Assembly (NCBI RefSeq): GCF_900111455.1
Contig: NZ_FOIE01000004.1
Coordinates: forward strand, 62,001-126,000
Source: Geodermatophilus poikilotrophus
GTDB lineage: Bacteria > Actinomycetota > Actinomycetes > Mycobacteriales > Geodermatophilaceae
DNA: 64,000 nt
Direction of reading: 5' to 3'
Below are positions 49,476-59,700 of the stretch, one piece after another (position 1 is the stretch's first letter; each line of letters begins with the position of its first letter). The translations under genes and the position numbers were made by a program. Under the pieces are notes generated by a model, which saw only the letters and a program-made list of their open reading frames with translations, ran no database searches and was not told where the DNA came from.

Positions 49476-50435
49476 GTGGACCACGGTCATCACTCGGGCA
49501 TGTGGGTGCCCGCGGAGCCGCCGACCTGGGGCCGGGTGTTCCTGCCCCACCTCGACGGCTGGTCGTGGTTGGCGGTCCTGAGCCTGGTCGGCGTCGTCGG
49601 CTACCTCGGAGCCGTCGTGGTGCTGCGCCGCACGGGCGTGGCCTGGCCGTGGTGGCGGACGACGTCCTGGATCGCGGGCTGCCTCTCGCTGTTCGCGGTG
49701 ACCGGCACCTGGCTCAACGGCTACAGCATGGTGCTGTTCAGCCTCCACATGGCCCAGCACATGGTGCTGTCGATGGTGGTGCCCATCCTGCTGCTGCTCG
49801 GCGCCCCGGTCACCCTGGCGCTGCGGACGCTGCCGCGCGGAAAGCGGTTGGCCGGCGTCCCGCGGGCGCTGCTGCTCGACGCGCTGCACAGCCGGGTCGC
49901 CCGGGTGCTGTCGCACCCGGCGTTCACGCTGCCGCTGTTCCTGGCCAGCCTCTACGCCGTCTACTTCACGCCCGTCTTCGACGTGCTGATGGGCAACCCG
50001 TTCGGGCACCAGTTCATGCTGGCCCACTTCACGGTGACCGGACTGCTGTTCTTCGGCCCGATCCTGGCCCAGGACCCGTGGCCCCGGACGGCCGGCCACG
50101 GCGGCCGGATGATCGAGCTGCTGCTCCCGATGCCGTTCCACGCCTTCTTCGGCGTCGCGATCCTGATGGCCGGCTCGCTGGTCGTGGAGACCTTCGCCAG
50201 CCCCCCGGCCGGCTGGGGGATCGACCCGCTGGCCGACCAGAAGACCGCCGGGAGCATCGCCTGGTCCTTCGGTGAGATCCCGACGGTCTTCGTGATCGCG
50301 CTGGTGCTGTTCGCCTGGATGGGCTCCGAGCAGCGGAAGGCCCGCCGGCTCGACCGCGTCGCGGACCGCACCGAGGACGCCGAGCTGACGGCCTACAACG
50401 AGCGTCTCCGCGCGATGGCCGCCCGGAGCAGGTGA
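49476..50435 (+). CDS. Cytochrome c oxidase assembly protein (caa3-type CtaG)
   Basis: A 319-residue membrane protein with about seven helices and a His/Met-rich start (MDHGHHSGMW). The family core is FSLHMAQHMVLSMVVPILLLLGAP, with a later ALHSRVARVLSHPAFTLPLF and FMLAHFTVTGLLFF. CtaG-type proteins help insert copper into the oxidase. GTG 49476 has AGGAGG 7 nt upstream. It works with the copper operon at 4.4-9.3 kb and ctaD at 53.4 kb by inference; no oxidase gene is directly adjacent. Confidence 0.9.
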   Translation: MDHGHHSGMWVPAEPPTWGRVFLPHLDGWSWLAVLSLVGVVGYLGAVVVLRRTGVAWPWWRTTSWIAGCLSLFAVTGTWLNGYSMVLFSLHMAQHMVLSMVVPILLLLGAPVTLALRTLPRGKRLAGVPRALLLDALHSRVARVLSHPAFTLPLFLASLYAVYFTPVFDVLMGNPFGHQFMLAHFTVTGLLFFGPILAQDPWPRTAGHGGRMIELLLPMPFHAFFGVAILMAGSLVVETFASPPAGWGIDPLADQKTAGSIAWSFGEIPTVFVIALVLFAWMGSEQRKARRLDRVADRTEDAELTAYNERLRAMAARSR

Positions 50436-50499
50436 CACCGTCGTCCCACCGGACGACACGGCCGTTCCCGGCTGCCCGTGTCCCGGCCGCGTCCCGGCT

Positions 50500-50566
50500 C
50501 GCCTCTGTGGCTCCCAGCTCACCACTGGTCGTGAGCCCGGAGTCGCGGTGATCAGCTGATCACCGG
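50500..50566 (-). repeat. Second dispersed intergenic repeat family, diverged copy
   Basis: On the minus strand CGCGACTCCGGGCTC and GTGGTGAGCTGGGAGC echo words of the copy at 31039. Its end is the 20-bp palindrome at 50546. Confidence 0.35.
50546..50565. promoter_or_regulatory. Perfect 20-bp palindrome
   Basis: CGGTGATCAGCTGATCACCG, between the CtaG-type gene and the phosphoesterase gene. It could be an operator or part of a terminator hairpin. Confidence 0.45.
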
Positions 50567-50716
50567 CGAGGGCCGGCGCTGCCGGTACGGCTCGTCGCCG
50601 CAGTTGCCGGCGCCGGACGCGCGGGTGGACGCGGGTCGCCAGGGGTGGTGCGCGAGGGGGCCGGGGGGACGGGCCACGGCCGGCACGGGGAGGTGGCCGT
50701 TTGCGACCATGACCAC

Positions 50717-51220
50717 GTGCCGGTCACCCTCGTGTTCACCGCGGACACGCACGTCCCCAGGCGTGCACGTGACCTGCCTCGTGCGCTGTGGGCCGCGATC
50801 GACGCCGCGGACGTCGTCGTGCACGCCGGCGACTGGGTGGACGTCGCGCTGCTCGACCGCTTCGAGGAGCGCGCCCGCCGGCTGGTCGCCGTCCACGGCA
50901 ACAACGACCACGGGCCGCTGCGCCAGCGGTTGCCGGAGGTCGCCCGCGCCGAGATCGAGGGCATCCGGCTGGCCGTCGTCCACGAGACGGGGGACAAGAA
51001 GGGCCGCGAGGCCCGCTGTGCCGCCCGCTTCCCCGACACCGACCTGCTGGTGTTCGGCCACAGCCACATCCCCTGGGACACCACCGCCGACACCGGCCTG
51101 CGGCTGGTCAACCCCGGCTCGCCCACCGACCGGCGCCGGCAGCCGCACGGCACCTTCGTCACCGCGGTGGCCGACGACGGCGTGCTGCGCGACCTGACCT
51201 TCCACCCGGTCCAGAGGTGA
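50717..51220 (+). CDS. Metallophosphoesterase (YfcE-like)
   Basis: A 167-residue calcineurin-like phosphoesterase. Metal ligands are visible in FTADTH (Asp and His), VVHAGDW, VHGNNDH and FGHSHIP. This small single-domain type includes phosphodiesterases such as YfcE; the substrate is unknown. GTG 50717 starts right before the first beta strand. The stop overlaps the GTG of the MFS gene (GTGA). Confidence 0.88.
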   Translation: MPVTLVFTADTHVPRRARDLPRALWAAIDAADVVVHAGDWVDVALLDRFEERARRLVAVHGNNDHGPLRQRLPEVARAEIEGIRLAVVHETGDKKGREARCAARFPDTDLLVFGHSHIPWDTTADTGLRLVNPGSPTDRRRQPHGTFVTAVADDGVLRDLTFHPVQR

Positions 51221-52458
51221 CGGCGGCGCCCTCCGGAGCGCAGGCCGACGCCCGCTGGCGCCACCTCGGGGTCAGCCTGGTCGGACTGGTCGCCGCGTGC
51301 GCGATCCAGAACGGGCTGCCGTTTCTCACCGTCGCCCTGCGTGCCGAGGGGCTCTCGCTGGCGGCGATCGGCCTGCTGGTGAGCGCACCGACGGCCGGCC
51401 TGGTGCTCAGCCTGCTGGCCTGGGGCGCCGCGGCCGACCGCTACGGCGAGCGTCTGGTGCTCAGCGCCGGGCTCGGCACCGCCGCGACTGCCATGACCGG
51501 CGCCGCGCTGGCCGGCACCCCGGTGGCCACGGGGCTGTGGCTGCTGCTGGCCGGGGCCGGCAGCGCGTCGGTGCACGCGGCCAGTGGGCGGCTGGTGCTG
51601 GGCTGGTTCCCCGCCTCGCAGCGGGGGCTGGCCATGGGGATCCGCCAGGCGGGTCAGCCGATCGGCGTCGGGGTCGCGGCCCTCACCCTGCCGCGGCTGG
51701 CCGCGGACGGACCCGCGACGGCGTTCGCGGCGCTCGCCGCCGGCTGCGCGGTCGCCGCCGTCCTCATCGGGGTGCTGGTGCGCGACCCGCCGCGGCCGGC
51801 GAGGACCCCGGGCGTGCCGCGGCCGTCCTCGCCCTACCGCTCGCCGGTGCTGTGGCGCGTGCACGCGGCCAGCACGCTGCTCGTCGTCCCGCAGTTCGTG
51901 GTCGCGGCCTTCAGCTTCGACTTCCTGGTGCGTGAGGCCGGCTGGTCCGCGGGCGGGGCCGGCACGCTGCTGGCCGTCGCCCAGCTCGGCGGAGCGGCTG
52001 CGCGGCTCGGGGCGGGCGCGTGGTCGGACCGGGCGGGCAGCCGGGTGGGGCCGATGCGGCTGGTCGCCGTCGCAGTGGCCGTGGTCGTCGGCGTCCTGGC
52101 CGTCGCGGCGGTCCTGACCCCGGACGTCCTCGAGCCGGCGGCCGTCGCCGCGGCCGTCGTCCTCGCGGCGGTCGTCACGGTGAGCCCGAACGGCATCGCG
52201 TTCACCTCGGTCGCCGAGCAGGCCGGCAGCGCCTGGGCCGGTCGGGCGCTGGGTGCCCACAACACCGTGCAGAACCTCTCGGCCGCCGTGACGGTGCCGC
52301 TGGCCGCGCTCCTCGTGGAGGGCGGTCCCGGCTACCCGGCGGCGTTCGCAGCCGGCGCCGTGGCGGCGGCCCTGGCCGTCGGCGTCGTCCCCGGGCGGGC
52401 GGTCGAGGCGTCGTCCCGCGGGGCCGCGCGGGCGGCCGACCCCGCGCCGAGCCGGTGA
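51217..52458 (+). CDS. MFS transporter
   Basis: A 413-residue protein with 12 membrane helices. The loop after helix 2 has DRYGERLVL and the mid-protein GMGIRQAGQPIGVGVAALTLP helix is typical of the OFA/CynX-like major facilitators. The substrate is unknown. It starts inside the stop of the phosphoesterase gene and its stop overlaps the RlmA-like gene, forming a three-gene coupled operon. Confidence 0.88.
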   Translation: MTAAPSGAQADARWRHLGVSLVGLVAACAIQNGLPFLTVALRAEGLSLAAIGLLVSAPTAGLVLSLLAWGAAADRYGERLVLSAGLGTAATAMTGAALAGTPVATGLWLLLAGAGSASVHAASGRLVLGWFPASQRGLAMGIRQAGQPIGVGVAALTLPRLAADGPATAFAALAAGCAVAAVLIGVLVRDPPRPARTPGVPRPSSPYRSPVLWRVHAASTLLVVPQFVVAAFSFDFLVREAGWSAGGAGTLLAVAQLGGAAARLGAGAWSDRAGSRVGPMRLVAVAVAVVVGVLAVAAVLTPDVLEPAAVAAAVVLAAVVTVSPNGIAFTSVAEQAGSAWAGRALGAHNTVQNLSAAVTVPLAALLVEGGPGYPAAFAAGAVAAALAVGVVPGRAVEASSRGAARAADPAPSR

Positions 52459-53318
52459 GGCGCCGTCCCTGGCCCGCCGGGGCGGTCGAGCTGCTCGCCT
52501 GCCCGGTCTGCGACGCGCCCCTGGCCGTGCGGGCCGACGACGCCGGGCTGGTCTGCCCGGCCGGGCACTCCTTCGACCGGGCGCGGCAGGGGCACGTCAC
52601 GCTGCTGCCGCCCGGGCACGTGCCGCCGTCCGGGGACTCCGCGGCGATGGTCGCCGACCGGGTCGCCTTCCTCGCCGCCGGCCACTACGCCGGCGTGACC
52701 CGTGCGCTGGCGGACGCCGTCACCGCCGGGGACGACGGTCCGCCCGGCGCGCTGCTCGACCTCGGCGGGGGCACCGGGCAGCACCTGGCCGGTGTCCTCG
52801 ACCGGCTGCCCGGTGCGGTCGGGGTGGTCCTCGACTCCTCCCGGTACGCCGCCCGCCGCGCCGCCGGCGCGCACCCGCGGGCCCTGGCCGTGGTCGGCGA
52901 CGCCTGGGCCCGGTTGCCGGTGCGCGATGCCGCCGTCGACCGCGTGGTGGTCGTCTTCGCCCCCCGCAACGGGCCGGAGATCGCGCGCGTGCTGCGTCCG
53001 GAGGGGCGGCTGGTGGTCGTCACCCCGGCCGCCGACCACCTCACCGAGCTCGTCGGCCCGCTCGGGTTGCTGCGGGTCGACCCCGACAAGGCCCGTCGGC
53101 TGTCGGCGACCCTCGAGCCGCACCTGCGCCCGGGAGCCGCGACCGGGTACCGCGAGCGGCTGGAGCTGGACCGGGCGGCGGTCGCGACCCTGGTCGGCAT
53201 GGGCCCGCACGCCCGCCACCTGAGCGCGGCGGGCCTGGCCGCGGCAGCCGCCGGGCTGCCCGAGCGGACGCCGGTCACCGTGTCGGTCGACGTCACGACC
53301 TGGACCCGGGCCGGCTGA
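52455..53318 (+). CDS. RlmA-like 23S rRNA guanine-N1 methyltransferase
   Basis: A 287-residue protein. An N-terminal zinc finger (LLACPVCDAPL, then CPAGHSFDRARQGHVTLL) is the mark of RlmA/TlrB methyltransferases; the SAM domain has LLDLGGGTGQHLAGVL and AVVGDAWARLP. RlmA methylates 23S rRNA at G745 or G748, the latter giving tylosin-type resistance. Which position is used cannot be told here. GTG 52455 overlaps the MFS stop. Confidence 0.85.
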   Translation: MRRRPWPAGAVELLACPVCDAPLAVRADDAGLVCPAGHSFDRARQGHVTLLPPGHVPPSGDSAAMVADRVAFLAAGHYAGVTRALADAVTAGDDGPPGALLDLGGGTGQHLAGVLDRLPGAVGVVLDSSRYAARRAAGAHPRALAVVGDAWARLPVRDAAVDRVVVVFAPRNGPEIARVLRPEGRLVVVTPAADHLTELVGPLGLLRVDPDKARRLSATLEPHLRPGAATGYRERLELDRAAVATLVGMGPHARHLSAAGLAAAAAGLPERTPVTVSVDVTTWTRAG

Positions 53319-53422
53319 CCGGGGGCCCGGCAGGTCACGATTCGGCAACGGTCTCCAGGCGCCGGCGCCGCGGGGACCGGCGCGCCCCCGGCGTCGGCAG
53401 GAAGCCCGTCGCAGCAACCGTC

Positions 53423-53435
53423 TAAGCTGCGGCCG
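53423..53435 (+). promoter_or_regulatory. -10 element of ctaD, likely leaderless
   Basis: TAAGCT (53423-53428) ends 6 nt before the GTG start, so the message probably begins at the start codon. Confidence 0.45.
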
Positions 53436-55192
53436 TGACGATCGCACCGGCGCCGATCGTGAGCCGGCCGAGCCCGGTTCACCAGGCGGAGAAGGGCTCG
53501 CGGCTCTCGAACCTGCTGCGGACCACCGACCACAAGACCATCGGCCTGATGTACCTGGCCACCTCCTTCGCCTGGTTCGTCATCGGCGGCCTGATGGCGA
53601 TGCTCATGCGTGGGGAGCTGGCCCGGCCCGGGCTGCAGTTCCTGTCGCCGGAGCAGTACAACCAGCTGGTCACCATGCACGGCACGGTGATGCTGCTGTT
53701 CTTCGCGACGCCGCTGTTCTTCGCCTTCTCGAACCTGATCATGCCGCTGCAGATCGGCGCGCCCGACGTGGCGTTCCCGCGGCTGAACTCGTTCTCCTAC
53801 TGGCTGTTCCTCTTCGGCAGCACGATCGCGGTGTCGGGCTTCCTCACCCCGGGCGGCGCGGCCGACTTCGGCTGGTACGCCTACACGCCGCTGTCCCTGG
53901 GGACTCACAGCCCGGGGGCCGGCGCCGACCTGTGGATCGCCGGTCTGGCGGTGTCCGGTCTGGGCACGATCCTCGGTGCGGTCAACTTCATCACCACCAT
54001 CGCCTGCCTGCGGGCGCCGGGCATGACGCTGTTCCGGATGCCGATCTTCACCTGGAACACCCTGGTCACCAGCCTGCTGGTGCTCTTCGCGTTCCCGATC
54101 CTCACCGCGGCCCTGTTCGGCCTCCTGGCCGACCGGCAGCTGGGTTCCCTGATCTACTCGGAGGAGAACGGGGGGCCGATGCTGTGGCAGCACCTGTTCT
54201 GGTTCTTCGGGCACCCCGAGGTCTACATCATCGCGCTGCCGTTCTTCGGCATCATCACCGAGGTCATCCCGGTGTTCAGCCGCAAGCCGCTGTTCGGCTA
54301 CAAGGGCATGGTCTTCGCGACCATCGCCATCGGCGCCCTGTCGCTGACGGTGTGGGCGCACCACATGTACGCCACCGGCGCGGTGCTGCTGCCGTTCTTC
54401 GCGTTCCTGACCTACCTGATCGCCGTGCCGACCGGGATCAAGTTCTTCAACTGGATCGGCACCATGTGGCGGGGTCAGCTGACCTTCGAGACGCCGATGC
54501 TGTGGTCGATCGGCTTCCTGGTCACCTTCCTGCTCGGTGGTCTGACCGGCGTGCTGCTGGCCTCGCCGCCGCTGGACTGGCACGTCAACGACAGCTACTT
54601 CGTCGTCGCGCACTTCCACTACGTGGTCTTCGGGACCGTGGTGTTCGCCGCCTACGCCGGCGTCTACTTCTGGTTCCCCAAGATGTGCGGCCGGATGATG
54701 GACGAGCGCCTCGGCAAGCTGCACTTCTGGCTGACCTTCATCGGCTTCCACGGCACGTTCCTGGTGCAGCACTGGCTCGGCGGTGAGGGCATGCCGCGTC
54801 GCTACGCCAACTACCTGGCCAGCGATGGCTTCACCACGCTGAACACCGTCTCGACGGTCTTCTCGTTCATCCTCGGCGCCTCGACGATCCCGTTCTTCTA
54901 CAACGTGTACAAGTCGTGGAACCACGGTCGGCTGGCGCTGCGGGACGACCCCTGGGGTCACGGGAACTCGCTGGAGTGGGCGACGTCGTCCCCGCCGCCG
55001 CGGCACAACTTCACCGAGATCCCGAAGATCCGCTCCGAGCGGCCGGCCTTCGAGGCGCACTACCCGCACCTGATCGAGCGCCTGCAGCGCGAGGCGCACG
55101 CCGGCAAGCGACACGAGCCCTACGCCGGCGTCAGCGAGCTCGGTGGTACTGGCGGTCGCCGGCAGGGGCCGAACGACCCCGACCCCACCTGA
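53435..55192 (+). CDS. ctaD: Cytochrome c oxidase subunit I (aa3 type)
   Basis: A 585-residue protein with twelve membrane helices. Haem and copper ligands are in [12 protein letters not shown] (low-spin haem His), [11 protein letters not shown] (CuB His and the Tyr cross-link), WAHHMYATG (CuB His pair) and [11 protein letters not shown] (high-spin and low-spin haem His). It reduces oxygen and pumps protons in the membrane. Subunit II and III genes are not adjacent, as is usual in actinobacteria. The GTG start is near a -10 element. A hairpin repeat follows the stop, then serB. Confidence 0.97.
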   Translation: MTIAPAPIVSRPSPVHQAEKGSRLSNLLRTTDHKTIGLMYLATSFAWFVIGGLMAMLMRGELARPGLQFLSPEQYNQLVTMHGTVMLLFFATPLFFAFSNLIMPLQIGAPDVAFPRLNSFSYWLFLFGSTIAVSGFLTPGGAADFGWYAYTPLSLGTHSPGAGADLWIAGLAVSGLGTILGAVNFITTIACLRAPGMTLFRMPIFTWNTLVTSLLVLFAFPILTAALFGLLADRQLGSLIYSEENGGPMLWQHLFWFFGHPEVYIIALPFFGIITEVIPVFSRKPLFGYKGMVFATIAIGALSLTVWAHHMYATGAVLLPFFAFLTYLIAVPTGIKFFNWIGTMWRGQLTFETPMLWSIGFLVTFLLGGLTGVLLASPPLDWHVNDSYFVVAHFHYVVFGTVVFAAYAGVYFWFPKMCGRMMDERLGKLHFWLTFIGFHGTFLVQHWLGGEGMPRRYANYLASDGFTTLNTVSTVFSFILGASTIPFFYNVYKSWNHGRLALRDDPWGHGNSLEWATSSPPPRHNFTEIPKIRSERPAFEAHYPHLIERLQREAHAGKRHEPYAGVSELGGTGGRRQGPNDPDPT

Positions 55193-55194
55193 GA

Positions 55195-55312
55195 GAGGAC
55201 CCCGTCCTCCCCACCCCTCGAGAGAGGACCCCCTGCTCCCCGCCACTCGCACGCTCGCGGCGGGACCCTGCAGGGGGCCAGCGGGACCCTGGAGGGTGGC
55301 CGTTCCCGTACC
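55195..55312 (+). repeat. Dispersed hairpin repeat, compound copy
   Basis: Starts right after the ctaD stop: an orphan 5' arm GACCCCGTCC, then a full copy (GACCCCCTGC, core CTCGCACGCTCGCGG, GCAGGGGGCC), then a third arm CCTGGAGGGTGGCCG with the GTTCCCGTACCTCACC tail seen near 1052 and in the tandem units at 2318. Confidence 0.75.
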
Positions 55313-55417
55313 TCACCTGCGACGCCCCGTCGGCTCCGGCCGGCGGGGCGTCGCCGCGTCCGAGGGGCCAGCCTCGCCCCGGACCGGTGACAGGGCAGCG
55401 GCCGCCGGTGCGGGAGG

Positions 55418-56689
55418 ATGACCGCCGTGCCGCTCGACCCCGCTCTCCGCACGTCGCCGAACACTGCGTCCGCCCCGCGGGCGCTGCTCACCGTCTCCGG
55501 AGGCGACCGGCCGGGGGTCACCGCGCGGCTGTTCGCCGCCCTGGCCGGGCCCGGCGGAGGGCTCCCGCCGGTCGAGGTGGTCGACGTCGAGCAGGTCGTC
55601 GTCCACGGTCAGCTGGTGCTCGGCGTGGTCGTCGGGGCACTGCCGGCCGAGGGTGGGCCGGTGGCGGAGGAGCACTTCCTCGCCGCGCTCGAACGACTGG
55701 CCGCCGACGTCGCGGAGGCGACCGGGGTGCAGGTGCAGGTGGAGTCGGCCGCCGACGCCGGGCTGGACGCCGCCCCCGACGGCCGTCCGCACCACGTCAT
55801 CCTGCTCGGCCGCCCGGTGTCACCCGAAGCCGTCGCCGGGGCCGCCTCGGCCATCGCCGGCATCGGCGGCAACATCGAGGCCATCCGCCGTCTCTCGGAC
55901 TACCCGGTGACCAGCTTCGAGCTGACCGTCTCCGGCGCCGAGGCCACCGAGCTGCGCACCGCGCTGGCCTCGGTCGCCTCGACCAGCAACGCCGACATCG
56001 CCGTCGAGCAGGTCGGCCTGGCCCGCCGCAGCAAGCGGCTCATCGTGCTCGACGTCGACTCCACCCTCGTCCGCGGCGAGGTCATCGACGAGCTCGCCGC
56101 CCGCGCCGGGCGGGCCGCCGAGGTCGCCCGGATCACCGCCGCCGCGATGAACGGGGAGCTGGACTTCGCCCAGTCGCTGCGGGCCCGCGTCGCCGCGCTG
56201 GAGGGGCTGCCGGTCGAGGTGCTCGACGAGGTCCGCGGGGCACTCGTGCTCACACCCGGCGCGCGCACGCTCATCCGCACCCTCAAGCGGCTCGGGTTCC
56301 GCTGCGGCATCGTCAGCGGCGGCTTCACCCAGATCACCGATCCGCTGGCCGAGGAGCTCGGCCTGGACTTCGCCGCTGCCAACACCCTCGAGGTCGCCGA
56401 CGGGCGGCTCACCGGGGGCCTGGTGGGGGAGATCGTCGACCGCGCCGGCAAGGCCCGCGCCCTCGCCCGCTTCGCCGACCGGTACGGCATCCCGCTGGAC
56501 CAGACCGTGGCCGTCGGCGACGGCGCCAACGACCTGGACATGCTCAACGCCGCCGGGCTGGGCATCGCCTTCAACGCCAAGCCCTACGTGCGGGAGCAGG
56601 CGGACACGGCGCTCAACCAGCCCTACCTCGACGCGGTGCTGCAGGTGCTCGGCTTCACCCGTGACGAGGTCCTCGACGCGGTCCCCTGA
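55418..56689 (+). CDS. serB: Phosphoserine phosphatase with N-terminal ACT-like domains
   Basis: A 423-residue protein. The first 195 residues form two ACT-like regulatory regions (LLTVSGGDRPGVTARLF; IAGIGGNIEAIRRLS). The HAD phosphatase follows with motif I VLDVDSTLVRGEVID, a Ser in IVSGGFTQIT and motif IV AVGDGANDLDML. It makes serine from phosphoserine in the cytoplasm. The ATG at 55418 gives the usual actinobacterial length. It is convergent with the SecA-like gene, 21 nt away. Confidence 0.95.
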   Translation: MTAVPLDPALRTSPNTASAPRALLTVSGGDRPGVTARLFAALAGPGGGLPPVEVVDVEQVVVHGQLVLGVVVGALPAEGGPVAEEHFLAALERLAADVAEATGVQVQVESAADAGLDAAPDGRPHHVILLGRPVSPEAVAGAASAIAGIGGNIEAIRRLSDYPVTSFELTVSGAEATELRTALASVASTSNADIAVEQVGLARRSKRLIVLDVDSTLVRGEVIDELAARAGRAAEVARITAAAMNGELDFAQSLRARVAALEGLPVEVLDEVRGALVLTPGARTLIRTLKRLGFRCGIVSGGFTQITDPLAEELGLDFAAANTLEVADGRLTGGLVGEIVDRAGKARALARFADRYGIPLDQTVAVGDGANDLDMLNAAGLGIAFNAKPYVREQADTALNQPYLDAVLQVLGFTRDEVLDAVP

Positions 56690-56710
56690 GCCGGTCCCCG
56701 CCCGTTCGGC

Positions 56711-59700
56711 TCAGGGCTGCGCGAGCACGTCCTCCACCCATCGCCACAACCCGGCCGCCACCTCCCACACGTCGATGAGGTCGGCGATACCGCGGAGTAC
56801 GAGGAAGGCCACGACCAGCAGACTGACCCGCTTGCCGAAGCGCGTCAGCACCTCCTGGACGTCGCCGACCATGCTCCCCGAGAGCGTCTCCGTGTCGCCG
56901 CCGCCGGCCGGACGCTCGGAACCCACAACCTGCGACAGGCTCAACACGGCCGCGCTTATCAGCTCGGCGCCGATGATTCCTAGGCCCGCCGCCAATAGGC
57001 CGAGGTTCACGTCCGGCCCGCCGAACAGGCTGCCGACCGAGCCGACCAGAACCGCGCAGACGACGATCAGTGAGGCCGTGGCAACCTCCCGCGCCACGAG
57101 CAATCGGCGCAGTGACGCCAGGCCGCTCTCTAACGTCGGCCGTCCTGCGGTGGGCCGGTAGGCCTGATTGGCGCCGCGCAGCCGCGAGGTCCACCGCCCC
57201 GGTGCGGTGGCCGTCACCGCCAGGCGTCGGGCCCACAGCGAGTACACGACGAGGTACACGGCCCCTGTCACCAGGCTCTCCCCGAGGGCATCCAGCCGCC
57301 CGCGCAGGACCGCCCCCGTCGCCAGAGCGGCGAGGAGTGCGTAACAGTGGGCCGGCCACCTTTCGGGTACGGGTAACGGGACCATCGAGGGGACGGCGTG
57401 GCCGGCGTCCCCTCCGTCCTCGGTCCACTGCATGGAACTGACCGGCAGCCGCAGCCGGAACAGGCCCCGGGAGAGGATGACGGCGACGCCGAGGAGCGCC
57501 GGGACGATGACCGCGGTCCCGTGCTGGCGGCCAAGCGCGGGCAGGGCCACGCCGAGGACGAAGACGCCGATGAGGGCGGCCGGGACGTGGACGCGACCGA
57601 CGTTCTGAGCCGTCCACACCAAGTTCCGGACGACAACGGCAGCGGCCAGGAGGACGGCAACCACGACCGCGTCCCGCGCCCAGCCGCGCGTGGGTTCGGC
57701 CGCGTTCGCAAGCCAGATCGAGACGGTGATCGCCGCGAGCAGAGCCAGTATTCGCTCGGCCGGCGAGTTGCCCACCACATCCCCGTAGCCGCGCGGCAGC
57801 CATCCGACGAAGGTGGCACCGAGAGTGGCGACGAGGGCGGGGCCGAGGACGGAAGCGGCCCCCAGCATGCCGCCGGACAGTGACAGGTCGAGCAAGCGTC
57901 CCCAGCCGGTCGACGACACCGGCCCGCCGACGTGGGCCATGGCGAGGAAGAGCCCGACGGCGACAGCGGCGGTGACGGTGAGGACCCCGGCGGCTAGCCG
58001 GGGCGCACCCAGCCGGGCCGTCGCCCGCCGCCACATGACCTGCGACCGGGTGCGGACTCCCTTCGGGCGTCGGGCGACCACCCCTTGCGCGTTGAGAAAG
58101 TCCAGAAAGTCCCGAACCGTCCGGTCCACCTTGCGCCGGCGCCAGGGCATCGGACGGAGACGGACGGGGTCCTTCCGCCACCGGTCCATGGCTTCAGCCA
58201 CTCCCTCGGGGGTGGACATGGCGGCGAGCGGCGTGGCGTCGAGCAGCGCGTTGAGCGCGGGAGCGACCTCCTCAGGCCGCGGCCCGCGGCGCGCGTCCCC
58301 CGTGTTGGCCAGGGAGTCGAGGAAATACCGGACCAGGGTGTCCCGTTCGCCGGACGGTCGGTGGTCCAGATCGTCATCCGCCGTCGCCGGCGGGGTGAAG
58401 CGGCGAGCGAAGTCGGTGACCTCTCCAATGGAGGGCGGTACGTACACGCTGGCATCCCGGGCGGTGAAGAGCGCGTCGAGCACCGCCGGATCAGCCCCCT
58501 TCCGCAAGTTCACGACGAGCTGCTTCACGAGATTCGACTCGTGGACCTTCAGGAGGTCTTCGGTCCCGGCGCAGTAGGCGCTCTGATGACGCAATGCGCT
58601 GAGCTGGCGCTGGGTGACCTGAAAGCGGAGCCGTTGGAGTCCGTCGTTCACCGCGTCCGAGGTCTCGGTGAGCGTCTCTGAGACGATGGACACCGGGTCG
58701 CGGCCACGCGTCTTCCGCGCGGCGGCATCCGCCAGCGGCACAGCGGCAACCCGCTCCTGGAAGCGTCCCACGGCCCGGCTCAGCCCCTCCGACAGCGCCT
58801 CCAGGTCCGCCGCGGCCGGGGCGCCGGGCGTGACGGGCAGCCGGACGGTGCGGACGACTAGGCCCCGCAGTTCCTGGAGTATCTGCGTCGTCTCGTCCGG
58901 GTTCTCGGCGGACGGGGCGACCTGGGCGGTGTCCGGAACTCGCACCGGGGCGCCCAGTCGCTGCGCTAGCCCTTCCCGTACCCATTCCCGCGCATCCGCC
59001 CAGGAGAACCGCGGACCGGGGGTGCCGGCTCGGGCCCATCCCGGAGGGAGGCACACGTGGGCCGGTGCCGGCGCGGCACCGGACAGCCGGTCGACCCGCG
59101 CGCGGAGTACGGCTAGGACCTGCAGCCCCCACGCAGCCGCCGCTGCGGCGTGGTGCTGTGCCGTGAGCTCTTCGGTGCGCCGCACGTTCTCGCGCATCGC
59201 CTCATCCAGCCGATCGACGAGGTGGGTCGTGATGATCTGCTTCGCGGCCTCCCCCGCCTGGCCGAGCACGCGCACGTGCAGTTCGTCGGCCGGACCATCG
59301 AGGCCGAGGGCGCCGCCCACCTGGGCCGCGATGCGCGCGGCCTCCGGCTGGGTGACCGTCTCGGTGCCGAGGCTGGGTAGGTGATAGGCGATGAAGGTGG
59401 TCGCGATGTGCTCCAGGAAGGGCCTGCCGAACAGGGAACCGTCGGTGTGCTCCTGCGCGGCTCGTCGCCAGCCCTCCAGCATGCGGTAGACGTCACCGTC
59501 GGCCCGCTTCGCCGTGACGTTGCCGGCGAAGCGTTGCAGTTTGAGCTGGCGGAGTGACCGCTGGAGGGAGTGCAGGCCACGGTCCATGGTCCGGGACTCG
59601 ACGCCGCGGCGAGGCCAGGCCCGGCCGACTCTGGCCCCGAGGGGGATCAGGCTGACCAGGTCGTCGTCGGGGTGATTGCAGAAGTATGCGGTGTAAGGGT

